Source of the DNA: Flavobacterium sp. CFS9 | Lineage (GTDB): Bacteria; Bacteroidota; Bacteroidia; Flavobacteriales; Flavobacteriaceae | Direction of reading: 5' to 3' | Assembly: GCF_041154745.1 (NCBI RefSeq) | Contig: NZ_AP031573.1 | Coordinates: 5,022,001-5,086,000, forward strand | Length of the DNA: 64,000 nucleotides | Shown here: positions 1 through 7,254 of the stretch, one piece after another | Layout of the letters: every line of letters begins with the position of its first letter | How positions within the stretch are numbered: the first letter of the stretch is position 1 | Translations under genes and position numbers: made by a program | The notes under the pieces: model-generated | The model's input: only the letters and a program-made list of their open reading frames with translations | What the model was told of the DNA's origin: nothing | Databases searched by the model: none

Positions 1-2
1 GT

Positions 3-2333
3 TATACCTACTTATGGTCTAATGGAGCAACTACACAAACCATAACTGGTCTTGTTGCCGGAAACTATAATGTTGTCATTACCGATGCTAACTCGTGTAC
101 AAAAACAATAAATAATGTTACAGTATTTCAACCAACTGCCATAACAGTTGTCCCTTCACAAACCAATGTGAGTTGTAACGGAGGACAAAACGGACAGGCC
201 TCAGCGACCGTAAGTGGTGGAGGCGGAAGCTATACCTATTCATGGTCTCCATCGGGAGGTACGGCAGCAACAGCAACCGGACTTGCCGCAGGAACTTATA
301 CCCTAACCATCACAGATGGCAACGGCTGTACTAAAACACAAGTCTATAACATCTTAGAGCCAGCTGCAATCGCAACTACAATTACAGGGACAAATGTTAG
401 CTGTAATGGAGGAAGCAATGGTACAGCTACTGTTACTGCAACAGGAGGAACAGGCGGTTATACTTATGTTTGGTCTCCAACCGGAGGAAACTCAGCAACA
501 GCAAGTGGTTTACCTTCCGGAAATTATTCAGTAGTAGTTACTGATGCAAATGGATGTACGAAAACTGCTAATATTGTTATCAACGAACCGGCTCTATTAA
601 ACGCCGCAGTTGCAACCCAAACAAACATTTCCTGCAATGGAGCAAGCGATGGAGCGATTACTACTACTATAACAGGTGGTACAACTGCATACACCTATTT
701 ATGGTCGAATGGAGCTACAACTAAAGACATCAGCGGATTAACAGCAGGAACATATACCCTAACAGTTACAGATGCTAATGGCTGTACTGCATCACTAGCA
801 GTAACTTTAACCACTACTCCTGATGTAACACCACCAGTACCAAACGTGGCTACACTTCCTGTAATTACAAGTGCTTGTGCTGTTTTATCGGCTCAGATTC
901 CAGTTCCAACTGCAACTGATAACTGCAGCGGTACCATTACGGCAACAACAACAAATCCGTTAACTTATAACACACCAGGAACTTATACAATAACCTGGAC
1001 TTATACGGATGCTGCCGGAAATACAAGTACACAAACGCAGACTATAAAAGTTCTTCCTTCATCTATTCAGGCTGTAACTTTTAGCAATGCTACGGTAACA
1101 TACAACAAAAACCCACAAGCATTACAAGTTGCGAATTTACCAGCAGGAGCCACTGTTGCTTATACAATAACCCCTGGAGGCTCAGGAAATTCAGCTACAA
1201 ATGCGGGTACGTATACGGTAACTGCAGTAGTAAGTCCTTCGGCAAGCGAGCCTAATTGTTCTCCAATTACGCTTACTGCACAGCTTACTATTCAAAAAGC
1301 AGCGCAACAAATTACTTTTGCAGCTTTAGGAGTAAAAACTCTTGGGACTGTAAATACTTTCACACTAGGCGCTACTGCCAGTTCAGGTTTAGCAGTGAAC
1401 TATTCTTTCACCTACAAAACAGCTTTACCTGCTGCTACTGTTGCACCTTTAACCGGGGTAGTTACTATGTTAAGACCGGGAGAAGTAACAATTGTAGCCG
1501 CTCAGGCCGGTGATGCGAATTATTTACCTGCTCCAGATGTTACACAGCTTTTGGTGATCAAAAACAACGACATCACCGTTACTCAAATTACTGTTGGTAC
1601 TAAAGTTTATCCAAATCCGGCTAAAACTATTAATTACCTGATGGCATGTGGTGAGAACAATGTAAATGTAGCATTGACTAATACAACCAATGCAACCTTT
1701 AATCCAGCGGCTAATTTTACAATCAATACCCCTAAACCTGGAATTTATACGCAAAACGTAACAATTACTTCTGAAGACGGAAGCGCCAACGCTACTTATG
1801 CTATAACGGTAGAAAAACCATTTGGATTCTATGATATTGTACACCAAAAATTCAATAATGTACTTATCGTAAACAACAACCCTCAGACTAATGGAGGTTA
1901 CGAATTTGTTTCTTACCAATGGTTTAAAAATGGACAAGTAATTGGAACTAATCAATACTTTTCAGCAGGTGAATCTCAATCCAATACATTGGATTTAACA
2001 GCCGACTATAGTGTAAAAATGACGACCAAAGATGGTAAAGTATTACAAACGTGTCCTTCTAAAATTAAGACACAGAAATCACTTGAAGTTAAATTGTATC
2101 CAAACCCGGTTGAAACAGGAAAAATGCTTACTGTAGACGCTGATTTACCAGAGGGTGATTTAGAAAACATGCAAATAAGTCTTTACTCTGTTACAGGTAA
2201 ATTACTTACTACAATGAAGTCATCTACTGCTCAAACACAGGTACAATTACCTCCAAGTACTGAAAGTAATATGGTTCTTGTAGTTATTGAGTCAGGCAAT
2301 ATCAAAAAGTCATTCAAAGTAATTGTAAAATAA
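3..2333 (+). CDS. SprB-repeat surface protein with type IX secretion C-terminal domain (5' end outside window)
   Basis: The reading frame is open from base 3, so the start codon lies upstream of the window. Three full SprB-type repeats of 76 residues (about 135-362, 363-590, 591-818) and the end of a fourth (3-134) are visible. Each has a SCNG...G core, a YTYxWS strand and an AGxYTLTxTDxNGCT end. Then come a HYR-like beta-sandwich starting TPPVP, an MBG-like segment, a linker Ig-like region, and a C-terminal T9SS type A sorting domain (KLYPNPVETG to the final K). SprB repeats occur in cell-surface adhesins of gliding Bacteroidota exported by the type IX system. This is not sprB itself, since the sorting domain is type A and the downstream gene is not of the SprF family. 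It probably forms an operon with the barrel gene that follows 53 bp later. Adhesin function is inferred. Confidence 0.85.
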   Translation, partial: YTYLWSNGATTQTITGLVAGNYNVVITDANSCTKTINNVTVFQPTAITVVPSQTNVSCNGGQNGQASATVSGGGGSYTYSWSPSGGTAATATGLAAGTYTLTITDGNGCTKTQVYNILEPAAIATTITGTNVSCNGGSNGTATVTATGGTGGYTYVWSPTGGNSATASGLPSGNYSVVVTDANGCTKTANIVINEPALLNAAVATQTNISCNGASDGAITTTITGGTTAYTYLWSNGATTKDISGLTAGTYTLTVTDANGCTASLAVTLTTTPDVTPPVPNVATLPVITSACAVLSAQIPVPTATDNCSGTITATTTNPLTYNTPGTYTITWTYTDAAGNTSTQTQTIKVLPSSIQAVTFSNATVTYNKNPQALQVANLPAGATVAYTITPGGSGNSATNAGTYTVTAVVSPSASEPNCSPITLTAQLTIQKAAQQITFAALGVKTLGTVNTFTLGATASSGLAVNYSFTYKTALPAATVAPLTGVVTMLRPGEVTIVAAQAGDANYLPAPDVTQLLVIKNNDITVTQITVGTKVYPNPAKTINYLMACGENNVNVALTNTTNATFNPAANFTINTPKPGIYTQNVTITSEDGSANATYAITVEKPFGFYDIVHQKFNNVLIVNNNPQTNGGYEFVSYQWFKNGQVIGTNQYFSAGESQSNTLDLTADYSVKMTTKDGKVLQTCPSKIKTQKSLEVKLYPNPVETGKMLTVDADLPEGDLENMQISLYSVTGKLLTTMKSSTAQTQVQLPPSTESNMVLVVIESGNIKKSFKVIVK
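135..818 (+). repeat. Three tandem 228-bp SprB coding repeats
   Basis: Three consecutive in-frame units of 228 bp (76 residues) start at about 135, 363 and 591, preceded by the end of another unit at 3-134. Units 1 and 2 carry WSPxGG and units 0 and 3 carry WSNG, so the array is a mix of two subtypes rather than recent identical copies. Confidence 0.75.
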
Positions 2334-2343
2334 TCAAAATCAT

Positions 2344-2371
2344 GCCAGTACCACTTCAAAATGGTACTGGC
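2344..2371 (+). other. Perfect 10-bp intercistronic hairpin
   Basis: GCCAGTACCA and TGGTACTGGC form a perfect 10-bp stem with an 8-nt loop (CTTCAAAA). It begins 10 nt after the adhesin stop codon and ends 15 nt before the barrel start codon. There is no T-run, so it is not a standard terminator. A role in mRNA processing or in lowering downstream expression is inferred. Confidence 0.6.
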
Positions 2372-2386
2372 TAATACAACTTTAAG

Positions 2387-3238
2387 ATGAAAAAATATAT
2401 CAGTACCTCTATAAAATCTATAGCTACAGTTACGGCGTTCTTAGCGATATGCCTTCAGGGCTATAGTCAGGATAAAAAACAGGAAATATCGATCTCTGTC
2501 GCAGGACCAGGTTCTTTTCTAAAGTACAGTGGCGGTGGTACTATCGTACCCGGCAACGGAATTAGTGCAGGAATCAGATACTCCTATTATCTAAACGAAG
2601 GCTTAAGTATTGGAATTGGAGCTGAGTATCAATCCTACAATTCTGATGCAAAATATGCTTCTTTTAATGGACAATATGTTACTAAAGATGCCGAAAATGA
2701 AACCTTTCAGTTCAGATACAAAGCCACTAACTTCAGAGAAGAGCAAAGCTTGAGTTACATAAATGTTCCAATCGCCATTCAATTTGAAACTCCGGGAACT
2801 ACCCAATTGTATGTTGCCGCGGGTGCTAAGGTTGGATTTGCAATCAAAGGATGCTATCAAAGTAGCTTTCAAAACCTTACTACAAGCGGTTACTATCCGC
2901 AATACAATGTAGAATTGTTTAATCCTGCGTTTGCCGGTTTTGCCAGTACTAATGATGTAAAAACCAGCGAACAGGATTTAGATACTAAAGTGTCCTACTC
3001 TGCTACTTTTGAAACAGGTGTAAAACAAAAGATTGGAAACAGAACTTCATTCTATCTAGGTGCTTATATCGATTATGGTCTAAATAACATCTACAATAAA
3101 AATGGAGACAAAAGTCTGGTACAGTACAATCCCGACCTTCCTGTACAGCTGCAATACAACAGCGTATTAGATTCTCCATCCGTACACAATGTCAGACTAG
3201 TTTCATACGGACTTAAACTGAGATTTGCTTTACGTTAA
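2387..3238 (+). CDS. Outer-membrane beta-barrel protein, probable adhesin partner
   Basis: 283 residues. A signal peptide covers roughly residues 1-27 and ends GYSQ, followed by alternating polar and hydrophobic strands typical of the small porin-like outer-membrane beta-barrel family (OMP_b-brl). The protein ends in an aromatic-rich strand finishing KLRFALR. It starts 53 bp after the SprB-repeat adhesin and is followed by a strong terminator, so the two are likely cotranscribed. In other Bacteroidota large T9SS adhesins are often followed by a small barrel gene that helps secrete or anchor them. That role is inferred here, because the sequence is not the PorP/SprF family. Confidence 0.7.
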   Translation: MKKYISTSIKSIATVTAFLAICLQGYSQDKKQEISISVAGPGSFLKYSGGGTIVPGNGISAGIRYSYYLNEGLSIGIGAEYQSYNSDAKYASFNGQYVTKDAENETFQFRYKATNFREEQSLSYINVPIAIQFETPGTTQLYVAAGAKVGFAIKGCYQSSFQNLTTSGYYPQYNVELFNPAFAGFASTNDVKTSEQDLDTKVSYSATFETGVKQKIGNRTSFYLGAYIDYGLNNIYNKNGDKSLVQYNPDLPVQLQYNSVLDSPSVHNVRLVSYGLKLRFALR

Positions 3239-3267
3239 TTATCAAATAAAAAATATTAAATCACTAC

Positions 3268-3326
3268 TTTTCCCGCTCGGGAAAAATTAAAAAAGTCGGT
3301 TTCTTGGGGGAAATCGGCTTTTTTTT
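3268..3326 (+). terminator. Double hairpin terminator after adhesin operon
   Basis: A first perfect 8-bp stem (TTTTCCCG / CGGGAAAA, 3268-3285) is followed by a 13-bp stem with two G-U pairs (3291-3303 with 3310-3322, loop TTGGGG) and a T-run to 3326. This is a classical intrinsic terminator for the plus-strand adhesin and barrel genes. Confidence 0.85.
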
Positions 3327-3370
3327 ATGGATTAAAACCTGTTCTATGGATAAAGGTAAAATATCTTTTT

Positions 3371-3634
3371 GCTTTTACCCTTTCAGGGTAATGGTCAATC
3401 TTAATTTACTACATAGTGCATTGCACCATGCTGTTGCTTATGCTCTTTCAGAGCTAGTTTGAGAAAGTAATCTCTTTTAAATCAAACTGTATAAAAAACA
3501 TTGCAGCTTCGAATAATATTCTTAATACTATAATTTAAATCTCGAAGATGGGCTGAAAGCCCAAAGGCAACAGTATAATGCAACGCACTATGAAATAAAT
3601 AAACAATCTATCAAAGCCCTGTAAGCGCGAAAGA
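3371..3634. repeat. Palindromic intergenic element, family A (copy 1)
   Basis: Two 43-nt arms in inverted orientation (3412-3454 and 3550-3592) share the pattern CATAGTGC..GCAC.ATG, then GTTGCTTATGCTC, then a TTTCAG-containing mini-palindrome. Outer flanks also match inversely (CCCTTTCAGGG near 3378, GCCCTG near 3617). Related elements lie at 10555-10730 and 49695-49954. The element fills the space between the adhesin operon and the bestrophin gene. No coding potential was seen. Confidence 0.75.
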
Positions 3635-3639
3635 TTAAA

Positions 3640-3647
3640 CTCTAATC
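3640..3647 (+). promoter_or_regulatory. Single CTCTAATC motif upstream of the channel/two-component operon
   Basis: The octamer CTCTAATC occurs once here, 100 bp before the bestrophin gene. It is identical to the three phased copies upstream of the Oar-like receptor at 7034-7074. A single octamer can arise by chance, so an autoregulatory role for the OmpR-type regulator is only suggested. Confidence 0.25.
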
Positions 3648-3746
3648 TATACGCCCGATCTCGTTTATGTCTTATATATTTCTATCATTTTTTGTTTGAG
3701 GTCTTACTTTTAATTACTTTTATAGTATTAAATCTAATCAGCTTCA

Positions 3747-4664
3747 ATGATTATAAAGAAAAAGAATACCTGGTTTAAAATGCTCTTTGAATGGCGAGGT
3801 TCCGTTTTGCCACAGCTGCTTCCGAGACTTTTATTATTACTGTTGTTTTCATTTGCCGTCGTTTATTTTAAACCCTGGCTCATTCAATATAATCTGCACA
3901 TCAATCCCGCTATTTTTACATTGTTTGGAATTGCGCTGGCCATTTTCCTTGGTTTTAGAAACAGTGTGAGTTACGATCGTTTTTGGGAAGGGCGAAAACT
4001 TTGGGGAGCATTACTCAATGACACCCGATCACTTGCCCGACAAAGCATCACTCTTGTCCCTGATAAAGAAGACGAAGTCCAACGTGGAAAATTCACTAAT
4101 TTGCTTATTGCATTTGTATACAGTCTCAAACATCAGCTTCGGGAAACCAACTCTGATGCCGATATGAATCGATTATTACCCAAAGAGTTTGCCAAACAAC
4201 TAAAAGAAACCCGCTATAAACCAATCCTCATCTTAAGAGAATTAGGACTTTGGGTAAAAGGCGCTAAATCAGAAAACAAAATAGACAGCGTCACACAACT
4301 GGCTTTTGAAGAAAATCTAAATAAATTGTCCGATATTGTGGGAGGATGCGAACGAATTGCCGGTACACCTATCCCCTACACCTACAGTGTGTTATTACAC
4401 AGAACCGTTTATATTTATTGCTTTTTATTGTCCTTTGGTTTTGTCGAAACTATGGGCTGGATTACACCTTTTATCATTGTTTTTATTGCCTATACTTTTG
4501 TGGCGTTGGAAGCCATTGCGGATGAACTCGAAAATCCGTTTGGTTTGCAGCCTAACGATCTTGCTCTCGACGCAATGTCTGAAATGATCGAAAACACCTT
4601 ATTAGAATTAAACGATAAAAAAATAAGTCCGGTAACACAACATAAGAATTACTTTATTACCTAA
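3747..4664 (+). CDS. Bestrophin-family ion channel (UPF0187/YneE type)
   Basis: 305 residues, the usual length for bacterial bestrophins. Hydrophobic segments lie at about residues 22-40 and 47-66 and in the region of about 215-260. Family motifs are visible: FRNSVSYDRFWEGRKLWG after the second helix, the TRSLARQ cytoplasmic helix start, PIPYTYSVLLHRTVYIY, and the C-terminal ENPFGLQPNDLALD acidic belt. Bestrophins are pentameric chloride or small-ion channels of the inner membrane. The gene is followed after 31 bp by an OmpR-type regulator on the same strand, suggesting cotranscription. The physiological ion is not evident. Confidence 0.88.
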   Translation: MIIKKKNTWFKMLFEWRGSVLPQLLPRLLLLLLFSFAVVYFKPWLIQYNLHINPAIFTLFGIALAIFLGFRNSVSYDRFWEGRKLWGALLNDTRSLARQSITLVPDKEDEVQRGKFTNLLIAFVYSLKHQLRETNSDADMNRLLPKEFAKQLKETRYKPILILRELGLWVKGAKSENKIDSVTQLAFEENLNKLSDIVGGCERIAGTPIPYTYSVLLHRTVYIYCFLLSFGFVETMGWITPFIIVFIAYTFVALEAIADELENPFGLQPNDLALDAMSEMIENTLLELNDKKISPVTQHKNYFIT

Positions 4665-4695
4665 AGAGGAATTACACCTCAATTATACTTCGAAT

Positions 4696-5379
4696 ATGAA
4701 CAGAGTGTTATTAGTTGAAGACGATCCGAGAGTGGCATCATTTATCACAAGAGGATTAGAAGAACATTTGTATGAAGTTAAAACCATTACCAAAGGTTTT
4801 GAAGCCATCAAAGAGGTCATGGAAAACGAGTACAATATCATCATTCTTGATATCATGCTTCCGGACATTACCGGCTTTGAAGTTTGCGAAGTTTTACGAA
4901 GCAGAAAAATTATAGTGCCCATACTTATTTTAAGTGCGCTTGATACTCCTCAGGAAAAAGTAAAAGGTTTACAATCCGGAGCCGACGATTATCTCGCCAA
5001 ACCCTTTTTATTTGAAGAACTTTTGGCCCGAATTAATGCACAGCTCCGTCGTGCCGAATTCAGTACCGGAATTCTGGATTTTCACTCCTATGCCGGAATC
5101 GAAATCAATATGAAAGAACAAAGTGCTACAAGAGACGGCAAAGAGCTCAACCTTTCGTCAAGAGAACTCAAACTTTTAATTTTCTTCATGAAAAATCGCG
5201 AAACAGCCTTGTCAAGAGTTGCCATCGCACAAGCGGTCTGGAACATTGATTTTGACAGTACCTCTAATACGGTTGACGTATACATTAATTATTTGAGAAA
5301 TAAAATCGACAAAAACTTCCCTACTCCGCTCATACACACCATAAAAGGAACCGGATACATGCTCAAGCTGAAGAATTAA
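4696..5379 (+). CDS. OmpR/PhoB-family response regulator
   Basis: 227 residues. The receiver domain (residues 1-115) has the acidic pair D9/D10, phosphoacceptor D52 in IIILDIMLPD, and the conserved K in LAKPF. A winged-helix DNA-binding domain follows (about 130-225; SSRELKLL, RNKIDK, IHTIKGTGYML). It lies between a bestrophin gene and a histidine kinase on the same strand. Binding to direct repeats upstream of the next gene (CTCTAATC at 7034-7074) is a testable inference. The start ATG at 4696 fits the first beta-strand MNRVLLVEDD. Confidence 0.93.
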   Translation: MNRVLLVEDDPRVASFITRGLEEHLYEVKTITKGFEAIKEVMENEYNIIILDIMLPDITGFEVCEVLRSRKIIVPILILSALDTPQEKVKGLQSGADDYLAKPFLFEELLARINAQLRRAEFSTGILDFHSYAGIEINMKEQSATRDGKELNLSSRELKLLIFFMKNRETALSRVAIAQAVWNIDFDSTSNTVDVYINYLRNKIDKNFPTPLIHTIKGTGYMLKLKN

Positions 5380-5413
5380 AAATGTGAAATGTGAGATGTA
5401 AAATGTGAGATGA
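5379..5413 (+). repeat. 7-nt periodic array beginning at the response-regulator stop codon
   Basis: Five consecutive heptads are in strict phase: AAAATGT, GAAATGT, GAGATGT, AAAATGT, GAGATGA. The first heptad starts on the last base of the stop codon of the upstream gene. It is the inverted counterpart of the TTTTTAC/ATCTTAC array at 5500-5562. Confidence 0.7.
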
Positions 5414-5499
5414 TATGGCCGTTTAACTCAGATTAATCTGCAAGACTGGATGTTTATTTTTTCTCGCAGATTTTTAATCGGTATTCTATAGGTCAATTC
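5414..5499. repeat. Central dyad between the two heptad arrays
   Basis: GATTAATCTGCAAGA near 5432 and TCTCGCAGATTTTTAATC near 5461 are inverted relative to each other. They form the inner arms of a larger palindromic element whose outer arms are the heptad arrays on either side. No gene fits here. Confidence 0.5.
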
Positions 5500-5562
5500 T
5501 TTTTACTTTTTACTTTTTACTTTTTACTTTTTACTTTTTACTTTTTACTTTTTACATCTTAC
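5500..5562 (+). repeat. Eight perfect TTTTTAC heptads plus ATCTTAC
   Basis: TTTTTAC is repeated eight times without a break (5500-5555), followed in phase by ATCTTAC (5556-5562). This sits 30 bp before the histidine-kinase start. Perfect microsatellites of this type are prone to slippage and could vary the distance between regulator and kinase genes. Confidence 0.9.
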
Positions 5563-5591
5563 ACATATATTTAAAACAAATCCAAAGAGTT

Positions 5592-6959
5592 ATGAATCTT
5601 AAGAATAAGTTAGCGGTAAATTCGACCCTGCTTTTTGCCTTTATCGTCGGATTGCTCATGACCGGATCGTTTCTGCTTTTCAGAAGTCATATGAAAGATC
5701 TATATTATGATAATCTAGAAGATCATGCGTTGACTGCTGCCCTATTTTATTTTAAGAAGGATGAAATAAAAGAATTTACCAACGAACGTTACCATCAGAT
5801 TGAAGTTCAGTACCACCGAATCAACAATGAATCGATTAGGGTTTACGATGCCAAAACCAAAAAAATATACTTAAAAGACTCCATTAACATTGAGATTAGT
5901 AATCATGAACTGAATAACATCGCCAAAAACAAAATAGAATCGTTTACCATAAACGGCAGACAGTTTGTAGGTTTATTTTACAAAGACAATCAGGGCGATT
6001 TTATAATTGTAGTCTCGGGCGTCAATCACACCGGAAACCGACAGCTTGAGATCCTGGGTTTTATGTTTCTTCTTTTCTATCTCGCGGGTATTCCTCTAAA
6101 TTATATTTTAGGGACATTTCTGGCCAGACAAACCTTTCGCCCTTTTAAAGAAGTCATTGCAAAAGTAAATACCATCACCACCGAAAACCTGCATTCGAGA
6201 TTAGAAGTACAGCAAGCTCAGGAAAAAGATGAAATTAAAGAACTTATAACCACTTTCAATTATCTTTTGGAAAGACTTGAAACCGGTGTGATGACGCAAA
6301 AAAATTTCCTGAAAAATGCCTCACACGAACTCAAAACTCCCTTGACCATTATCATCGGTGATATTGACGTATCCCTGCAACAGCCCAGAACCAACGAGCA
6401 ATATGTAGAAATTTTAAAATCTCTTAAAAAAGACACACTGCATTTAAAATCAACCTTAGATGGTCTTCTGGTACTATCGGGGCTTCAGCTGTCTGAACCT
6501 CAGCAGATGGAAACCGTAAGAATTGATGAAATACTGTGGAATGTACTGGAGAAAAAAGCAATTGAATACCCTGAATCTAAAGTATCGGTAGATCTAAACG
6601 CTTTAGCCGATCGTGAAAATTTACTTTCAGTTCATGCCAATAAACACATGCTTTTTATAGCCCTTTACAATATTTTAGACAATGCGATTAAGTTTTCATC
6701 CCCAAAGCCGGTAACTGTTTTAACTTTCAGTGAGCAAAATAAACTTCTTATACAAATTACAGATCAGGGTTCCGGAATTTCAGAACAGGACAAAGAATCG
6801 ATTTTTGATCTTTTTTTCAGAAGCGATCACACTCGTCACATCCAGGGCCAAGGTTTAGGTCTCTTCATTACCATGCAAATACTCAAACTACATCATATTA
6901 ATGTTAAAGTAGATTCTGAAGTTGGAAAAGGTACTTCCGTAACCTTACTATTTCCTTAG
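5592..6959 (+). CDS. Membrane sensor histidine kinase
   Basis: 455 residues. Transmembrane helices lie at about residues 8-30 and 152-174, flanking a ~120-residue periplasmic sensor. A HAMP-like linker follows to about 230, then HisKA with phosphoacceptor H245 in NASHELKTPL. The HATPase domain has the N-box (NILDNAIKFS), DQGSGIS and GQGLGLFI. It pairs with the OmpR-type regulator 212 bp upstream, from which it is separated by the heptad-array element. The signal sensed is unknown. The location between a bestrophin channel and a TonB-type receptor suggests sensing envelope or ion conditions, which is inference. Confidence 0.92.
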   Translation: MNLKNKLAVNSTLLFAFIVGLLMTGSFLLFRSHMKDLYYDNLEDHALTAALFYFKKDEIKEFTNERYHQIEVQYHRINNESIRVYDAKTKKIYLKDSINIEISNHELNNIAKNKIESFTINGRQFVGLFYKDNQGDFIIVVSGVNHTGNRQLEILGFMFLLFYLAGIPLNYILGTFLARQTFRPFKEVIAKVNTITTENLHSRLEVQQAQEKDEIKELITTFNYLLERLETGVMTQKNFLKNASHELKTPLTIIIGDIDVSLQQPRTNEQYVEILKSLKKDTLHLKSTLDGLLVLSGLQLSEPQQMETVRIDEILWNVLEKKAIEYPESKVSVDLNALADRENLLSVHANKHMLFIALYNILDNAIKFSSPKPVTVLTFSEQNKLLIQITDQGSGISEQDKESIFDLFFRSDHTRHIQGQGLGLFITMQILKLHHINVKVDSEVGKGTSVTLLFP

Positions 6960-7033
6960 TAGGATTCATTTCTTTGCTGTTTCCGCGAGACTCAATCCGG
7001 TCTGTTTTTGCAATTGGTAACCTTTGCTTAACA

Positions 7034-7074
7034 CTCTAATCTTTCTCTAATCTACTTTAAATACAACTCTAATC
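7034..7074 (+). promoter_or_regulatory. Three helically phased CTCTAATC repeats
   Basis: CTCTAATC occurs at 7034, 7045 and 7067, i.e. 11 bp and then 22 bp apart, all on the same strand. OmpR/PhoB regulators typically bind direct repeats spaced by 11 bp, and such a regulator is encoded at 4696-5379. The cluster lies about 180 bp before the Oar-like receptor. The region 6960-7254 contains no gene. Confidence 0.5.
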
Positions 7075-7254
7075 CTTTTATTTCTAACATTTTACACAAA
7101 TCATTGATTTTAAAGGCCTAAATGCATTCCACAAACCTAACAGCTTGATAATTTTAAATTAACACTGACTGTTTTTATCATTTTAAGTTAACAAAAGCAT
7201 TAAATCCGATCGAAACAAACCGAGTTTCTTTGTCAAATAAAAACTAAAAAATCA

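Noticed and set aside
1524..1955. Minus-strand ORF of 143 codons inside the adhesin gene
   Set aside because: Low-complexity shadow of the SprB-repeat adhesin frame, no family features and no leader.
5500..5562. CRISPR-like array
   Set aside because: Units are 7 nt without spacers; a microsatellite, not a CRISPR. None of the other heptad arrays has spacer structure either.
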